Source: a bacterium
GTDB taxonomy: Bacteria; Verrucomicrobiota; Verrucomicrobiia; Opitutales; Opitutaceae
Direction of reading: 5' to 3'
Assembly (NCBI GenBank): GCA_010027235.1
Contig: RGVP01000006.1
Coordinates: 1-35,339 of the forward strand
Length of the DNA stretch: 35,339 bases
Shown: positions 1 to 8,106 of the stretch, one piece after another
Layout of the letters: each line of letters opens with the position of its first letter
Position numbering within the stretch: position 1 is the first letter of the stretch
The notes under the pieces: generated by a model
What the model saw: only the letters and a program-made list of their open reading frames with translations
Database searches by the model: none
Told to the model about the DNA's origin: nothing
Position numbers and translations under genes: made by a program

Positions 1-149
1 GGATGTCGCTCTGATGAAACTCCTCTTGGTGATTTGGCCAAATAAACGACTCGTTCCGCGCCTGCATCAAGCGCAAGGTTGTGCTTAAGCATCGCTTCAA
101 TGAGGTTTTGGGCTGACGCCGAATTGTTCTTTGTCTTTGGTTTGTTCAT
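1..149 (-). CDS. Partial hypothetical protein, 5' end only
   Basis: An open frame starts with ATG at 149 and runs leftwards off the window edge for 49 complete codons. The peptide begins MNKPKTKNNSASAQNLIEAM and is followed by a short amphipathic stretch and a basic segment. I do not recognise the family. It lies 49 bases downstream of the DeoR-type gene on the same strand, so it could be the next gene of that operon or an unrelated small gene. No convincing Shine-Dalgarno precedes the ATG, and base composition is lower in GC than the neighbouring operon, which may mean a different origin. It could also be a chance frame; most of any gene lies outside the window. Confidence 0.35.
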   Translation of the reverse strand, partial: MNKPKTKNNSASAQNLIEAMLKHNLALDAGAERVVYLAKSPRGVSSERH

Positions 150-198
150 GCTGGCCAACGGGTTCTACCGATCGAAGAAGTAATTCGGAAGCAGCTCT

Positions 199-1065
199 TT
201 AAACCGCTACCACTACTCGCACTGACGCTGCCGCCAGAGCAGATGCCAGCACCTTCGGCGGCGGTGCGTCCGTGATCAGGACATCAATCTCAGAGAACGC
301 GCACGCCTGTACCAGGGAACGCTTGCCGAACTTGCTCGCGTCGCACAACAAGATTACTTGGTCCGCATGCTCGATGTAAGCGCGCTTGACCTGTGTGTCT
401 TCCGGTGATGAATCAAAGCCGCCGTCCTCGGTGAGGCCCGCCACCCCGATGAAAGCCTTGCTAAACCACCGACACGAGGCATCGTCTACTGCTTGCTGGC
501 CGCAGACCGACAGCTCCAGCGCGCGCACGATGCCGCCAGGCATCAGTACCACGCAACCAGAAGCGGCCAGCAAGCTGGCCACCCGCAGGTGATTGGTGAA
601 CACGTTAATGCCAACAAGCTTGGCTAGTTCACGCGCCAGCGTGAGCGCGGTGCTGCCTACGTCCAGCGCGATATTGTCCTCGGGCGAGAGCAGTGCCGCG
701 GCGCTGCGAGCGATGGCTTGCTTGGCCATGATCTGACGGCGCCGGCGCGTCTCGTACTGCTGCTCGCGCATCACCGCCTCAGCCACTGCTGGCAGGCCTA
801 CGCCCAGGGCGTTGGCTGGCACAGCCACAGCAGCGCCTTGTGAGCGCTGGATCAGGCCCTGCTCGCTCAGTGCGTCAAGGTCGCGCCGCGCACTCATTTG
901 CGAAATGCCGAAATGCTCGGCAAGGGTGGCTACGCGCACATAGCCATCACGCCGCACCAGTTCGACGATCCGTCGCTGGCGCACCGCAGCTGGTAGTGCC
1001 GCTTCCGTCGTGCGCACTTCCTCATGGGCTGCAGCCGCGGTGGGGATTTTGCGCCGGGTCGCCAT
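199..1065 (-). CDS. DeoR-family transcriptional repressor
   Basis: A 288-residue DeoR/GlpR-type regulator. Residues about 30-85 form the DeoR winged helix-turn-helix, with the typical run of repeated RR/HFGIS/RRDLDAL elements. Residues about 95-265 are the DeoRC sensor domain, which is related to sugar-phosphate isomerases; it contains the ALDVGST phosphate-loop-like segment (133-139) and the CDASKFGK segment (241-248) typical of the family. These repressors usually bind a phosphorylated sugar intermediate and repress their own catabolic operon. The N-terminus is about 28 residues longer than the usual start of the HTH. It is the last gene of the nine-gene minus-strand operon, 20 bases after the gamma-glutamyltransferase-family gene, so it probably controls that operon and itself. 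The inducer is unknown; a product of the FGGY kinase encoded upstream is the obvious candidate. Confidence 0.9.
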   Translation of the reverse strand: MATRRKIPTAAAAHEEVRTTEAALPAAVRQRRIVELVRRDGYVRVATLAEHFGISQMSARRDLDALSEQGLIQRSQGAAVAVPANALGVGLPAVAEAVMREQQYETRRRRQIMAKQAIARSAAALLSPEDNIALDVGSTALTLARELAKLVGINVFTNHLRVASLLAASGCVVLMPGGIVRALELSVCGQQAVDDASCRWFSKAFIGVAGLTEDGGFDSSPEDTQVKRAYIEHADQVILLCDASKFGKRSLVQACAFSEIDVLITDAPPPKVLASALAAASVRVVVAV

Positions 1066-1085
1066 TGTGTCGCGAGGTGCGCGGA

Positions 1086-2645
1086 TCAGGCCTGACCGTC
1101 GCCACGCGGATCGGTAGCGCTTTCGAAACTGCCGTCGTCGCGTCGACGCACAAACTGCACATGGCCGGCCCGGTCGTCGCGCGCGGCCGCCATCACCAGT
1201 GGCAAACCGACTTTCGAAAGCGCGTGACGCGTTGCCTCGGCTACCGAGGATTCGGCAAGCACAACGTTCTCGTCATCCTTGCCGAAGGTGCCGACCACCC
1301 AGCGCGGCGCGGACAGCGCCTGCGTTGCAGGCTTGTCCGACAACAGGTGCATCAGGATCTGGGCGAGTATCTGTGGCTGGCTCTTGCCGCCCATGCAGCC
1401 CATTGCCGCCTCGACGTTCCCGTCGCGACGCAGTAGGCAGGGCGTGAGCGTGCTGGGTGGGCGCCGGCCGCCAGCCAGCACTGCGGGCCCGTCATGCAGC
1501 GTGAACGCGGCGCCGCGATTCTGGCAGACGATGCCGGTAGCGAGTTCTAGCATCCCGGCGCCGAAGGCGTGAAAGATGCTTTGGATAACCGTGACCGAAT
1601 AGCCTTGCGTATCCTGGGCTGCAACGGCCACCGTGTCGCCGTTGGGGCGCGGACGCGGCGGCGTGACCGGCATGGGTCGCGTGAGGTCTACGGCCGCGCG
1701 CACTAGGTCCTCGATGACAGTGTCCGATAGCAGCCATTCTAGGTCTACCTTCGAGTGCTCGGGGTCGCCCAGATGTTGATCGCGTAGGTCGGCGGTGAGC
1801 GCACACAGGCGCGCGAGCACAGTGCCTGCCTCGCCGCAGGGATCGGCCTGCTCCAGACCTAGCCGACGCATAGCAGAAACTAGCTGCATCAGCACATAGC
1901 CCTGTGACACGGGCGGCGTTGTGAGAATCTCGAAGGGACCGAAGCGTGTGGTCAGGGGTTCGAGCCAGCGCGAATGGTGCTGTGTCAGATCTTCGCGGGT
2001 GAGCAGGCTGCCCTGCGCCTGGACACCCGCGATGAAGCGCGCGCCCACTTCACCGCGGTAGAAGGCGCCGGACCCGCCTTGCGCGATATGGGTTAGGCTC
2101 TCGGCCAGCGCGAGCTGGCGAAGGGTTTCTCCGGTGCGTAGAGCGCGCCCATCGGGTCGGAAGAACACCCCGCGCAGGCCCGAGTCGCGTGCGAGCCGCT
2201 CGCACAGAGCGTCCAGATCGCGTCCAAGTGCAGCAGCTACGGGCACGCCGTCACGCGCGAGCGCGATGGCATCTTGAAGTAGGCGCGTCCAGGGTAGCTG
2301 ACCGCCTTGCGCATGCATGTCCGCCCAAGCGGCGACCACTCCCGGCACCGTGATCGGGTGCACGCCATAAATTGGCATAGATGCATGCACACCCCGCAGC
2401 ACCTGCGCCTGCGAGGCTTGTGCTGCTGCGCCACTGCCTCCGAGCGCACGCGCGCGGCCATCAGGCAGCGCCACCAGCGCCTGGATATCCCCGCCGATCG
2501 AACACATGTGGGGATAGACGACAGTGAGGACCGCGCAGGTGGCGATAGCGGCATCGATTGCCGTGCCGCCATCGCGTAGCGCGCGCTCGCCGGCGAGTGT
2601 CGCAAGGATGTGGGGAGAGGCAATGGCGCCGGGTGTGGATATCAA
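1086..2645 (-). CDS. Gamma-glutamyltransferase-family hydrolase
   Basis: A 519-residue Ntn-hydrolase of the gamma-glutamyltransferase (GGT) family. The N-terminal part has the family's GGTAIDAAIA segment (26-35) and the IGGD motif (50-53). Thr338 in NGDTVAV sits where GGTs cleave themselves and use the freed Thr as nucleophile. PPSTLTP further on matches the conserved PSTM region. Residues after Thr338 diverge from the classical TTHFS motif, so the substrate may not be glutathione. I see no clear signal peptide, unlike periplasmic GGTs, so action on an imported compound in the cytoplasm is likely. The start chosen is TTG at 2645, because no ATG or GTG fits before the conserved N-terminus. It lies 15 bases after the ABC ATPase gene, so it is part of the transporter operon. 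Confidence 0.85.
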   Translation of the reverse strand: MISTPGAIASPHILATLAGERALRDGGTAIDAAIATCAVLTVVYPHMCSIGGDIQALVALPDGRARALGGSGAAAQASQAQVLRGVHASMPIYGVHPITVPGVVAAWADMHAQGGQLPWTRLLQDAIALARDGVPVAAALGRDLDALCERLARDSGLRGVFFRPDGRALRTGETLRQLALAESLTHIAQGGSGAFYRGEVGARFIAGVQAQGSLLTREDLTQHHSRWLEPLTTRFGPFEILTTPPVSQGYVLMQLVSAMRRLGLEQADPCGEAGTVLARLCALTADLRDQHLGDPEHSKVDLEWLLSDTVIEDLVRAAVDLTRPMPVTPPRPRPNGDTVAVAAQDTQGYSVTVIQSIFHAFGAGMLELATGIVCQNRGAAFTLHDGPAVLAGGRRPPSTLTPCLLRRDGNVEAAMGCMGGKSQPQILAQILMHLLSDKPATQALSAPRWVVGTFGKDDENVVLAESSVAEATRHALSKVGLPLVMAAARDDRAGHVQFVRRRDDGSFESATDPRGDGQA

Positions 2646-2660
2646 GATGTCTTCAGGGGT

Positions 2661-3437
2661 TTAGTGTATCGTGGATAGGAAGGCCTTCAGGCGGGCCGGT
2701 GCCTTATCGCCGAAGAACTGCTCGGGCGCGGCCTCGTGGCGGATCTGGCCCTCCTCCATTAGCACCACACGGTCGGCGACCTGACGAGCGAACCCCATCT
2801 CGTGGGTCACGATAATCATGGTCATACCGCTGGAGGCCAGCTCGGATATCACGGCCAGCACCTCGCCGGTGGTTTCCGGGTCCAGCGCGCTGGTGGGCTC
2901 GTCAAAGAGCATCAGCTCAGGGTTCATGGCGAGCGCGCGCGCAATGGCGGCGCGTTGCTGCTGCCCGCCAGAGAGCTTCATCGGATAGGCATTGGCCTTG
3001 GCGGTCATCCCTACCCGATCGAGCAGCCGCATCGCTTGTTCGCGCGCTTGCGCCAGAGGCTGGCCCAAGACGCGTATCGGCGCTTCTACGATGTTCTCCA
3101 GCACCGTCATGTGCCAGAACAAATTGAACTGCTGGAACACCATGCCGATGTGACGTCGTTGGAGAACGACCTGCCGGCTTGGCAGGGGCAGTAATCGATT
3201 GCCCGACTCCCGGTAGCCGATCAGGTCGTCGCCAATATAGATGCGTCCGGCTTGGTAGGTCTCCAACTGGTTAATGCAACGCAGGAAGGTGCTCTTGCCT
3301 GAACCGGAGGGGCCGATGATGCAAAGCACCTCGCCGCGCTGCACTTCCAGGTCGACGCCGCGCAGCACTGCAGTCTCTCCGAAGCTTTTGCGTACATCGA
3401 GGGCGCGCACCAGCGGCTTGCGAGCGCCGCCGCTCAT
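2661..3437 (-). CDS. Polar amino acid ABC transporter ATPase
   Basis: A 258-residue ATP-binding subunit of the polar amino acid uptake (GlnQ/HisP) family. Walker A GPSGSGKST is at 42-50, the ABC signature LSGGQQQR at 155-162 and Walker B with LMLFDEPT at 175-182. The insert between Walker A and the Q-loop (residues about 70-95) is of the HisP kind. The gene starts with ATG at 3437, overlapping the permease stop by four bases, which indicates translational coupling. The ATPase powers import through the permease encoded just before it. Substrate specificity cannot be read from the ATPase; the neighbouring receptor and enzymes suggest an amino-compound with a further moiety. Confidence 0.95.
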   Translation of the reverse strand: MSGGARKPLVRALDVRKSFGETAVLRGVDLEVQRGEVLCIIGPSGSGKSTFLRCINQLETYQAGRIYIGDDLIGYRESGNRLLPLPSRQVVLQRRHIGMVFQQFNLFWHMTVLENIVEAPIRVLGQPLAQAREQAMRLLDRVGMTAKANAYPMKLSGGQQQRAAIARALAMNPELMLFDEPTSALDPETTGEVLAVISELASSGMTMIIVTHEMGFARQVADRVVLMEEGQIRHEAAPEQFFGDKAPARLKAFLSTIH

Positions 3438-4219
3438 GCTCGCCGCTCCGCGCTACCCGGGGTGGGCGAGAGGTAGACGACCAGGCTTTGCCACCAGGTG
3501 CGCACTGGCCGGTCAATCTCATGGGCCCGCAGCCGAGTCTCGATCACACCCTGGATGGTGTTCCATATGGCTGTGAGTACCAGGTAATTGAGTGCCACCA
3601 CTGTCAGCAGCTCAAAGGACTTGAAGGTCGTGGCAGACATCGCCTCCGTAAGCAGGAAGATCTCCTGCACCCCAATTACGCTGGCTAGCGAAGTGGTCTT
3701 GAGCATATGGTTGAAGTCATTACCAAAAGGAGGAACTATGACTCGAGTGGCTTGAGGAATCACGATGCGCCAGGTGACCTGCCAGGAACTCATGCCCAGC
3801 GAGCGAGCCGCCTCGACCTGCCCGAGCGCCACAGCTTGCACGCCATTACGCACGATCTCGGCCATGTATGCTCCTTCATGGATCGCCAGTCCGATCACCG
3901 CCGCCTGGAAAGATGCAGTGAGCTTCAGTCCCAAGAGCTCAATGTCCGAGAACCGAAACAGGCCCGCTGCTGCCATGCCTGAAAACAGCATCACCAGCAG
4001 CACCAGCACAGGGATGCCGCGGATCAACCAGACATAAAATGCGCAAGCTGCGCGGATGACGCCGTACCTTGACAGACGGCCAAAACCGACCACCAACCCG
4101 ATCAGGAGTCCAAGGACCATGGCCAGCACGGCCATGGTGACCGTGCGGACTAAGGCGTTTAGGTACGGCGCGCCGGGATTGACGATGCGGTCGAAGAAAA
4201 ACGCCCAGTCGAATCCCAT
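3434..4219 (-). CDS. Polar amino acid ABC transporter permease
   Basis: A 261-residue inner-membrane permease of the HisM/GlnP family. It has several hydrophobic helices, and the cytoplasmic EAA loop (EAARSLGMSSWQ) contacts the ATPase. I chose the ATG at 4219, giving MGFDWAFFF, rather than an upstream start at 4246. The 4219 ATG overlaps the receptor stop in a TGATG arrangement and has a GGAG Shine-Dalgarno at good spacing, whereas the longer start would overlap the receptor gene by 28 bases. Only one permease gene is present, so the channel is probably a homodimer, as in many GlnP-type systems. Confidence 0.94.
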   Translation of the reverse strand: MGFDWAFFFDRIVNPGAPYLNALVRTVTMAVLAMVLGLLIGLVVGFGRLSRYGVIRAACAFYVWLIRGIPVLVLLVMLFSGMAAAGLFRFSDIELLGLKLTASFQAAVIGLAIHEGAYMAEIVRNGVQAVALGQVEAARSLGMSSWQVTWRIVIPQATRVIVPPFGNDFNHMLKTTSLASVIGVQEIFLLTEAMSATTFKSFELLTVVALNYLVLTAIWNTIQGVIETRLRAHEIDRPVRTWWQSLVVYLSPTPGSAERRA

Positions 4220-5058
4220 CAGAGCTCCATGCCCTGCATGTTCCACCTTTCGATCAGCTTCCTGTAGGTGCCATCGGTCACGATGCTGTCAAGCGAGCGC
4301 TTGATCGCGTTGGTGAGGTCGTTGTTACCCTTGCGGATGCCGATGCCGGTGCCGATCAGACCGAAGGGATTGCCCTTAGGTTTGAAGTCGTTCGGGCGCA
4401 GTCGCACGTAGTAAGCGCCGGCGGTGGACGTGGTGCCCACCGCATCGACCTGGCTGGTGGCTAGTTGCTGGAAGGTGTCGGTCGTAGTGGGCAGCACTAC
4501 CAGGTTAATTTCGGGCTTGCCTGATTCCTTAAGTTTCTTGTTCGCCTCGATGGCCAAGTTATGGATGGTTGTGCCGTTAGGGACGGCGACTTTCTTGCCG
4601 CCGAGATCCTCCAGGGTGGTGCCGGGGGTGTTGTCGCTGCGACGCACGACGATTTGTTGGCCGGTGCGCGAGAAGGGGACCATATCGATGATTTCCAATC
4701 GCTCGGGCCGAATGAAGAGCTCCTGCATGATCGCGTCGCACTGTTGCGCCTGTAGCGCAGGGATAAGGCCCGGGAATTTCAGCTGCACCCAATTGACCTT
4801 CAGGCCCATGCGGGTAGCGATCTCGGCGCCCAGTTCCACTTCAAAGCCGATCGGCTGCTGTTTATCGTCGAAGTAGGCGCGCGGCGGGTTGTCAATTGTC
4901 GCGCAATAGTTGATGGAGCCCTTGCTGGCTAGAGCGGCGGGAGCCGGAAAGCGTGCGGTCTGGGCTTGGGTTGGCGCGGCGGCCCACAGCGCGCAGGTAA
5001 CCAGGCAGACGGCAGTGGCAAAACTGCGCAGGAACTGGGATTTTCTGGAAATGCTCAT
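4219..5058 (-). CDS. Amino acid ABC transporter substrate-binding protein
   Basis: A 279-residue periplasmic receptor of family 3 (SBP_bac_3). It has a Sec signal peptide ending in the TQAQ|T region (about residue 33), then a mature protein with the pattern 'INYC.TIDNPPRAYFDD' and 'GFEVELGAEIATRMGLKV', typical of polar amino acid receptors. The start at 5058 is supported by a GAGGAG Shine-Dalgarno; a longer frame up to 5169 would overlap the SDR gene and lacks a signal peptide at its N-terminus. It is the first transporter gene after the SDR gene, about 50 bases downstream of it. The bound ligand is not predictable from sequence alone. Confidence 0.93.
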   Translation of the reverse strand: MSISRKSQFLRSFATAVCLVTCALWAAAPTQAQTARFPAPAALASKGSINYCATIDNPPRAYFDDKQQPIGFEVELGAEIATRMGLKVNWVQLKFPGLIPALQAQQCDAIMQELFIRPERLEIIDMVPFSRTGQQIVVRRSDNTPGTTLEDLGGKKVAVPNGTTIHNLAIEANKKLKESGKPEINLVVLPTTTDTFQQLATSQVDAVGTTSTAGAYYVRLRPNDFKPKGNPFGLIGTGIGIRKGNNDLTNAIKRSLDSIVTDGTYRKLIERWNMQGMEL

Positions 5059-5110
5059 AACCGGATACTCCTCGAAGGTTGGGACAGGGGAAAGGAAAGT
5101 CTGTACGGGA

Positions 5111-5869
5111 TCAATCCATGAAGGCGCCGCCATTGACGGCGATAGACTCGCCAGTGACGAAACCGGCATCCGCTGATAGCAAGAAGGCCACCACTCGGGC
5201 CACGTCCTGCGGCTGCTCCAGCCGCCCCATGGGGGTGTCGGCGATCCATTGGCACTTCACGCTGGCCGGGTCAGTGCCGCGCAGGCGGGCCTCCCATTCC
5301 AGCTCACGTACTTGCATGTCGGTAGCTACGAACCCGGGGCACACCGAGTTGACCCGGATGCCCAGGGGCGCGAGCTCGAAGGCCATGGCCTGTGTTAGGC
5401 CCACGACGCCGAACTTGCTGGCCACATAGTCGGCGAGGAAGGGCACACGGCCCTGCTTGCCTGCCATCGAAGCGATGTTGACGATGCAGCCGGCCTTTCG
5501 AGTGACCATTGCGCGCGCCGCGGCCTGGCTTGCGAAGAAGAGTCCGCGCAGGTTCACGTCCAAGGTGAAGTCGTACTGATCCTCGTCGATGTCCAAAAAA
5601 GGTGCCATGCGCGAAACACCGGCGTTGGAGACCCAGGCGGTCAGAGGTCCGACATCACGCTCAATGGCCGCGACTGCCTCGCGGCAGGCGGCAGCGCTGG
5701 CCACGTCCAGTGCGCGGGCTTGGGCGCCGGGTAACCTGGCTGCCAGGGCCCTCGCGCCTTCCTCGTTCATGTCGGTCACAACGACGGTGTGGCCGCGTGC
5801 GGCCAACTCGGTGCAGATGGCCGCCCCGATTCCCGACGCGCCGCCAGTTACGCCAACGATCGATGTCAT
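5111..5869 (-). CDS. SDR-family NAD(P)-dependent oxidoreductase
   Basis: A 252-residue classical short-chain dehydrogenase. The nucleotide-binding TGGASGIG is at 8-15, an SNAG motif at 81-84, and the catalytic triad is Ser134, Tyr148 and Lys152 (YVASK). Asp33 after the second strand favours NAD over NADP. The C-terminus ends with the usual 'TGESIAVNGG' segment. The ATG at 5869 overlaps the HAD phosphatase stop as ATGA and has an AAGGAGA Shine-Dalgarno. Members of this family near FGGY kinases usually oxidise a polyol or sugar alcohol to a ketose before phosphorylation, which fits this operon; the exact substrate is unknown. Confidence 0.93.
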   Translation of the reverse strand: MTSIVGVTGGASGIGAAICTELAARGHTVVVTDMNEEGARALAARLPGAQARALDVASAAACREAVAAIERDVGPLTAWVSNAGVSRMAPFLDIDEDQYDFTLDVNLRGLFFASQAAARAMVTRKAGCIVNIASMAGKQGRVPFLADYVASKFGVVGLTQAMAFELAPLGIRVNSVCPGFVATDMQVRELEWEARLRGTDPASVKCQWIADTPMGRLEQPQDVARVVAFLLSADAGFVTGESIAVNGGAFMD

Positions 5870-6588
5870 ACGTTCACTCTCCTTGCGGCCTGCCGCGTGC
5901 TCTCGTGCGCTACTGCCTGGCCTCGAGATCCGATGGATTGCCACCAGGGCACGAATTGCGTAAGGTCGGGCAGGCGGTACTCGCCATGCGCCTGCTCGTT
6001 GTCTCCAACGAGCAGAACCGGAAGGCCCGCCGCGCGCGCTGAATGCGAGCCACTGGGGCTGTCCTCGACGGCCCAGGTCGCCCGTGCTGGCACGCCCAGC
6101 ATTGCCAATGCCTTCAAGTAGGGTTCGGGGGCGGGCTTGGGCTGTTGCACGTCGTCGAGCGAGACGATGGCGCTAAAAGCGGTGTGCGCACCCACGGCAC
6201 GCAAGTTCGCCAAGACGATTGCGCGCTCGGAATTTGAGACGGCGGCTTGCACAACGCCTGTTCGGGCCAGATACTCTAGCGCCTCTCGCACGCCGGGCAG
6301 CACCCGCACCTCGTGCACATGGTCCAAGTAATACGCGGTGACGCCGGCGCGAAACGCCTGCTCGCCGCCGTCAGGATAGTGCCCCAGAGCGCGGGCAAAA
6401 CCTGGCGCAAGCTGCTGCCATACATCGGCAATCGCTACGCCTATGAAAGGCGTAGCTCCATGGTCACGAATGTCCATGCCATACACCTGGCACACCGCCT
6501 GCAACGCGCGCAGGTGTAGCGGCTCGCTGTCCACGAGCGTGCCATCAACATCCCAAGCCACGGCGCAAACGGTGCACTCAGCGGTCAA
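5866..6588 (-). CDS. HAD-superfamily phosphatase (phosphoglucomutase/phosphatase-like)
   Basis: A 240-residue HAD hydrolase, subfamily IA. Motif I is DVDGT, with nucleophile Asp13 and acid/base Asp15; motif II is SNS; a lysine lies in the QPKPAPEPY segment; motif III is the EDSPSG acid pair. The helical cap between motifs I and II is of the beta-phosphoglucomutase/phosphatase type. I chose a TTG start at 6588: it places the first beta-strand right after the start and is preceded by GGGAGGG at ideal spacing. It overlaps the end of the kinase gene by 11 bases. Longer frames up to 6735 would add an arginine-rich tail antisense-like in composition. It probably dephosphorylates or isomerises a phospho-sugar in this pathway. 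Confidence 0.85.
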   Translation of the reverse strand: MTAECTVCAVAWDVDGTLVDSEPLHLRALQAVCQVYGMDIRDHGATPFIGVAIADVWQQLAPGFARALGHYPDGGEQAFRAGVTAYYLDHVHEVRVLPGVREALEYLARTGVVQAAVSNSERAIVLANLRAVGAHTAFSAIVSLDDVQQPKPAPEPYLKALAMLGVPARATWAVEDSPSGSHSARAAGLPVLLVGDNEQAHGEYRLPDLTQFVPWWQSIGSRGQAVAHESTRQAARRVNV

Positions 6589-8092
6589 GACGCCCTCCCA
6601 TGGTGTGGAACAGGGGTTTGAGGCTGTCGTACAGGTTGCGGTACTCTGCATACGCCGAGTCGTACACGGCGCGGTTCGCAGCCCGGGGCTCGACCGGACG
6701 TGCCAGCGAGACAAAGGACTGTGCGCCCTGGGCATCGTCGCTCAGGCTTGTGCCCAGGGCCGCCATCCAGGCCGCGCCCAGGCAGGAGCCGGGGTGACCC
6801 GACAGCGGTTGTACAGGTCGGTCCAGCACGTCCGCGATGACTTGTAGCCACACGGCACTGGCCGAGCCGCCGTCGGAAGTCAGCACCCGACTGGCGGGCA
6901 TGCCAATCTCGTCGAACACCTCTACGTGATGGCGTACGCCAAAGGCTATGCCTTCGAGCAACGCGCGCCACAGATGGCCCGGAGTGTGGTGCAGACCCAG
7001 ACCAGTGAAGGTGCCGCGCGCCAATGGGTCGTGAATGGGAGTTTTCTCGCCGAGGAAATAGGGCAGGTTGCGCACGCCGTCGCTGCCCGCCGGAATCTGC
7101 GTGGCCCAGTGATCAAGCTTCTGGTGGCGCGTCGCGCCTGGCCGGTCGTCGGCGGCGGCGCCCAATTGCGCGGCGAACCAATTGAGAAGCGATCCGCTGC
7201 AGGCCATGCAGCCATTGGGCATGAACAGCCCCTGAACCGGGTGGTAGTCCAGGAACACGCGCGGGTCAGGCCGCGCGCTCTGCGACGCAAGCAGGATGTC
7301 GCAGGCGCCCCCGAGTTTGACCAACATGTCACCCGGCCCCTGCACTCCTGCGGCCCAGGCCGAGCCCACATGGTCCGCAAGTCCTGCTACCACAGGCGTA
7401 CCCGCCGCCAGCCCGGTGGCCTGCGCTGCTTGGGGTGTCACCTCACCGACCACCTCGCGACTGAAGGCGAAGGGCGCGACCTGCGCGGTCGTGATCCCGC
7501 CTGCAGCCACCAGGTCGTCGGCGATACAGCCGGTGGCCAGGTCGACGAATCCGGCTTCGAGCGCCCAGTTCTGCTCGACACGGCGCGCGCCCGTGAGTAC
7601 GTAGTTTATGTAGTCGTAGCTGCCGAAGACAGTGTGGATGTGGCTGAATACCTGCGGCTCGTGCCGCTGCAACCACCGCAGCTTGGCCGCTACGAGTTGC
7701 TGGTTGATGCCGTTACCGGTGCGTTTTGTGAAGGCAACCTCGTCGAAGGTCTCCTGCAGCTCATGCACTTGCTGCGCGCAGCGACCGTCGCTTTGCTGGA
7801 TGCTTGGGCGCAGGAGCTGTCCTTCCGCACCTAGCAGCACCACCGCTGGCACCATGCCTGAGACGCCTACGGCCTTGACCTCATTAGCTTTCACGCCGGC
7901 CTGGGCTAGCAGCTGCGGCACGATCTCGCAAACATTGGCCCACCACTGCTGCGGGTCTTCCTCGGCCCATCCGGCGTAGCGGTGCGTAAGTGTCACGGGC
8001 CGGCTTGCCAGCGCGAGACGCTCGGACGGCACGCGGATCAGGATGCCGATCGTCGAGGTCGTGCCGATGTCCAGGCCGATGACGCAGGTCAT
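6578..8092 (-). CDS. FGGY-family carbohydrate kinase
   Basis: A 504-residue sugar kinase of the FGGY family, closest in layout to xylulokinase. The N-terminal phosphate-1 loop is GLDIGTTS at 6-13. The conserved GLADHVGSAWAAG segment carries the presumed catalytic Asp. The C-terminal ATPase half has SDGGSAS and the adenosine loop 'GSCLGAAWMAA'. It phosphorylates a ketose or polyol with ATP in the cytoplasm; the precise sugar cannot be assigned. It starts with ATG at 8092, 14 bases after the BtpA-family gene, and overlaps the HAD gene start. The product may be the effector of the DeoR-type repressor at the end of the operon. Confidence 0.92.
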   Translation of the reverse strand: MTCVIGLDIGTTSTIGILIRVPSERLALASRPVTLTHRYAGWAEEDPQQWWANVCEIVPQLLAQAGVKANEVKAVGVSGMVPAVVLLGAEGQLLRPSIQQSDGRCAQQVHELQETFDEVAFTKRTGNGINQQLVAAKLRWLQRHEPQVFSHIHTVFGSYDYINYVLTGARRVEQNWALEAGFVDLATGCIADDLVAAGGITTAQVAPFAFSREVVGEVTPQAAQATGLAAGTPVVAGLADHVGSAWAAGVQGPGDMLVKLGGACDILLASQSARPDPRVFLDYHPVQGLFMPNGCMACSGSLLNWFAAQLGAAADDRPGATRHQKLDHWATQIPAGSDGVRNLPYFLGEKTPIHDPLARGTFTGLGLHHTPGHLWRALLEGIAFGVRHHVEVFDEIGMPASRVLTSDGGSASAVWLQVIADVLDRPVQPLSGHPGSCLGAAWMAALGTSLSDDAQGAQSFVSLARPVEPRAANRAVYDSAYAEYRNLYDSLKPLFHTMGGRLDR

Positions 8093-8106
8093 GGACGGAT
8101 ATCCGG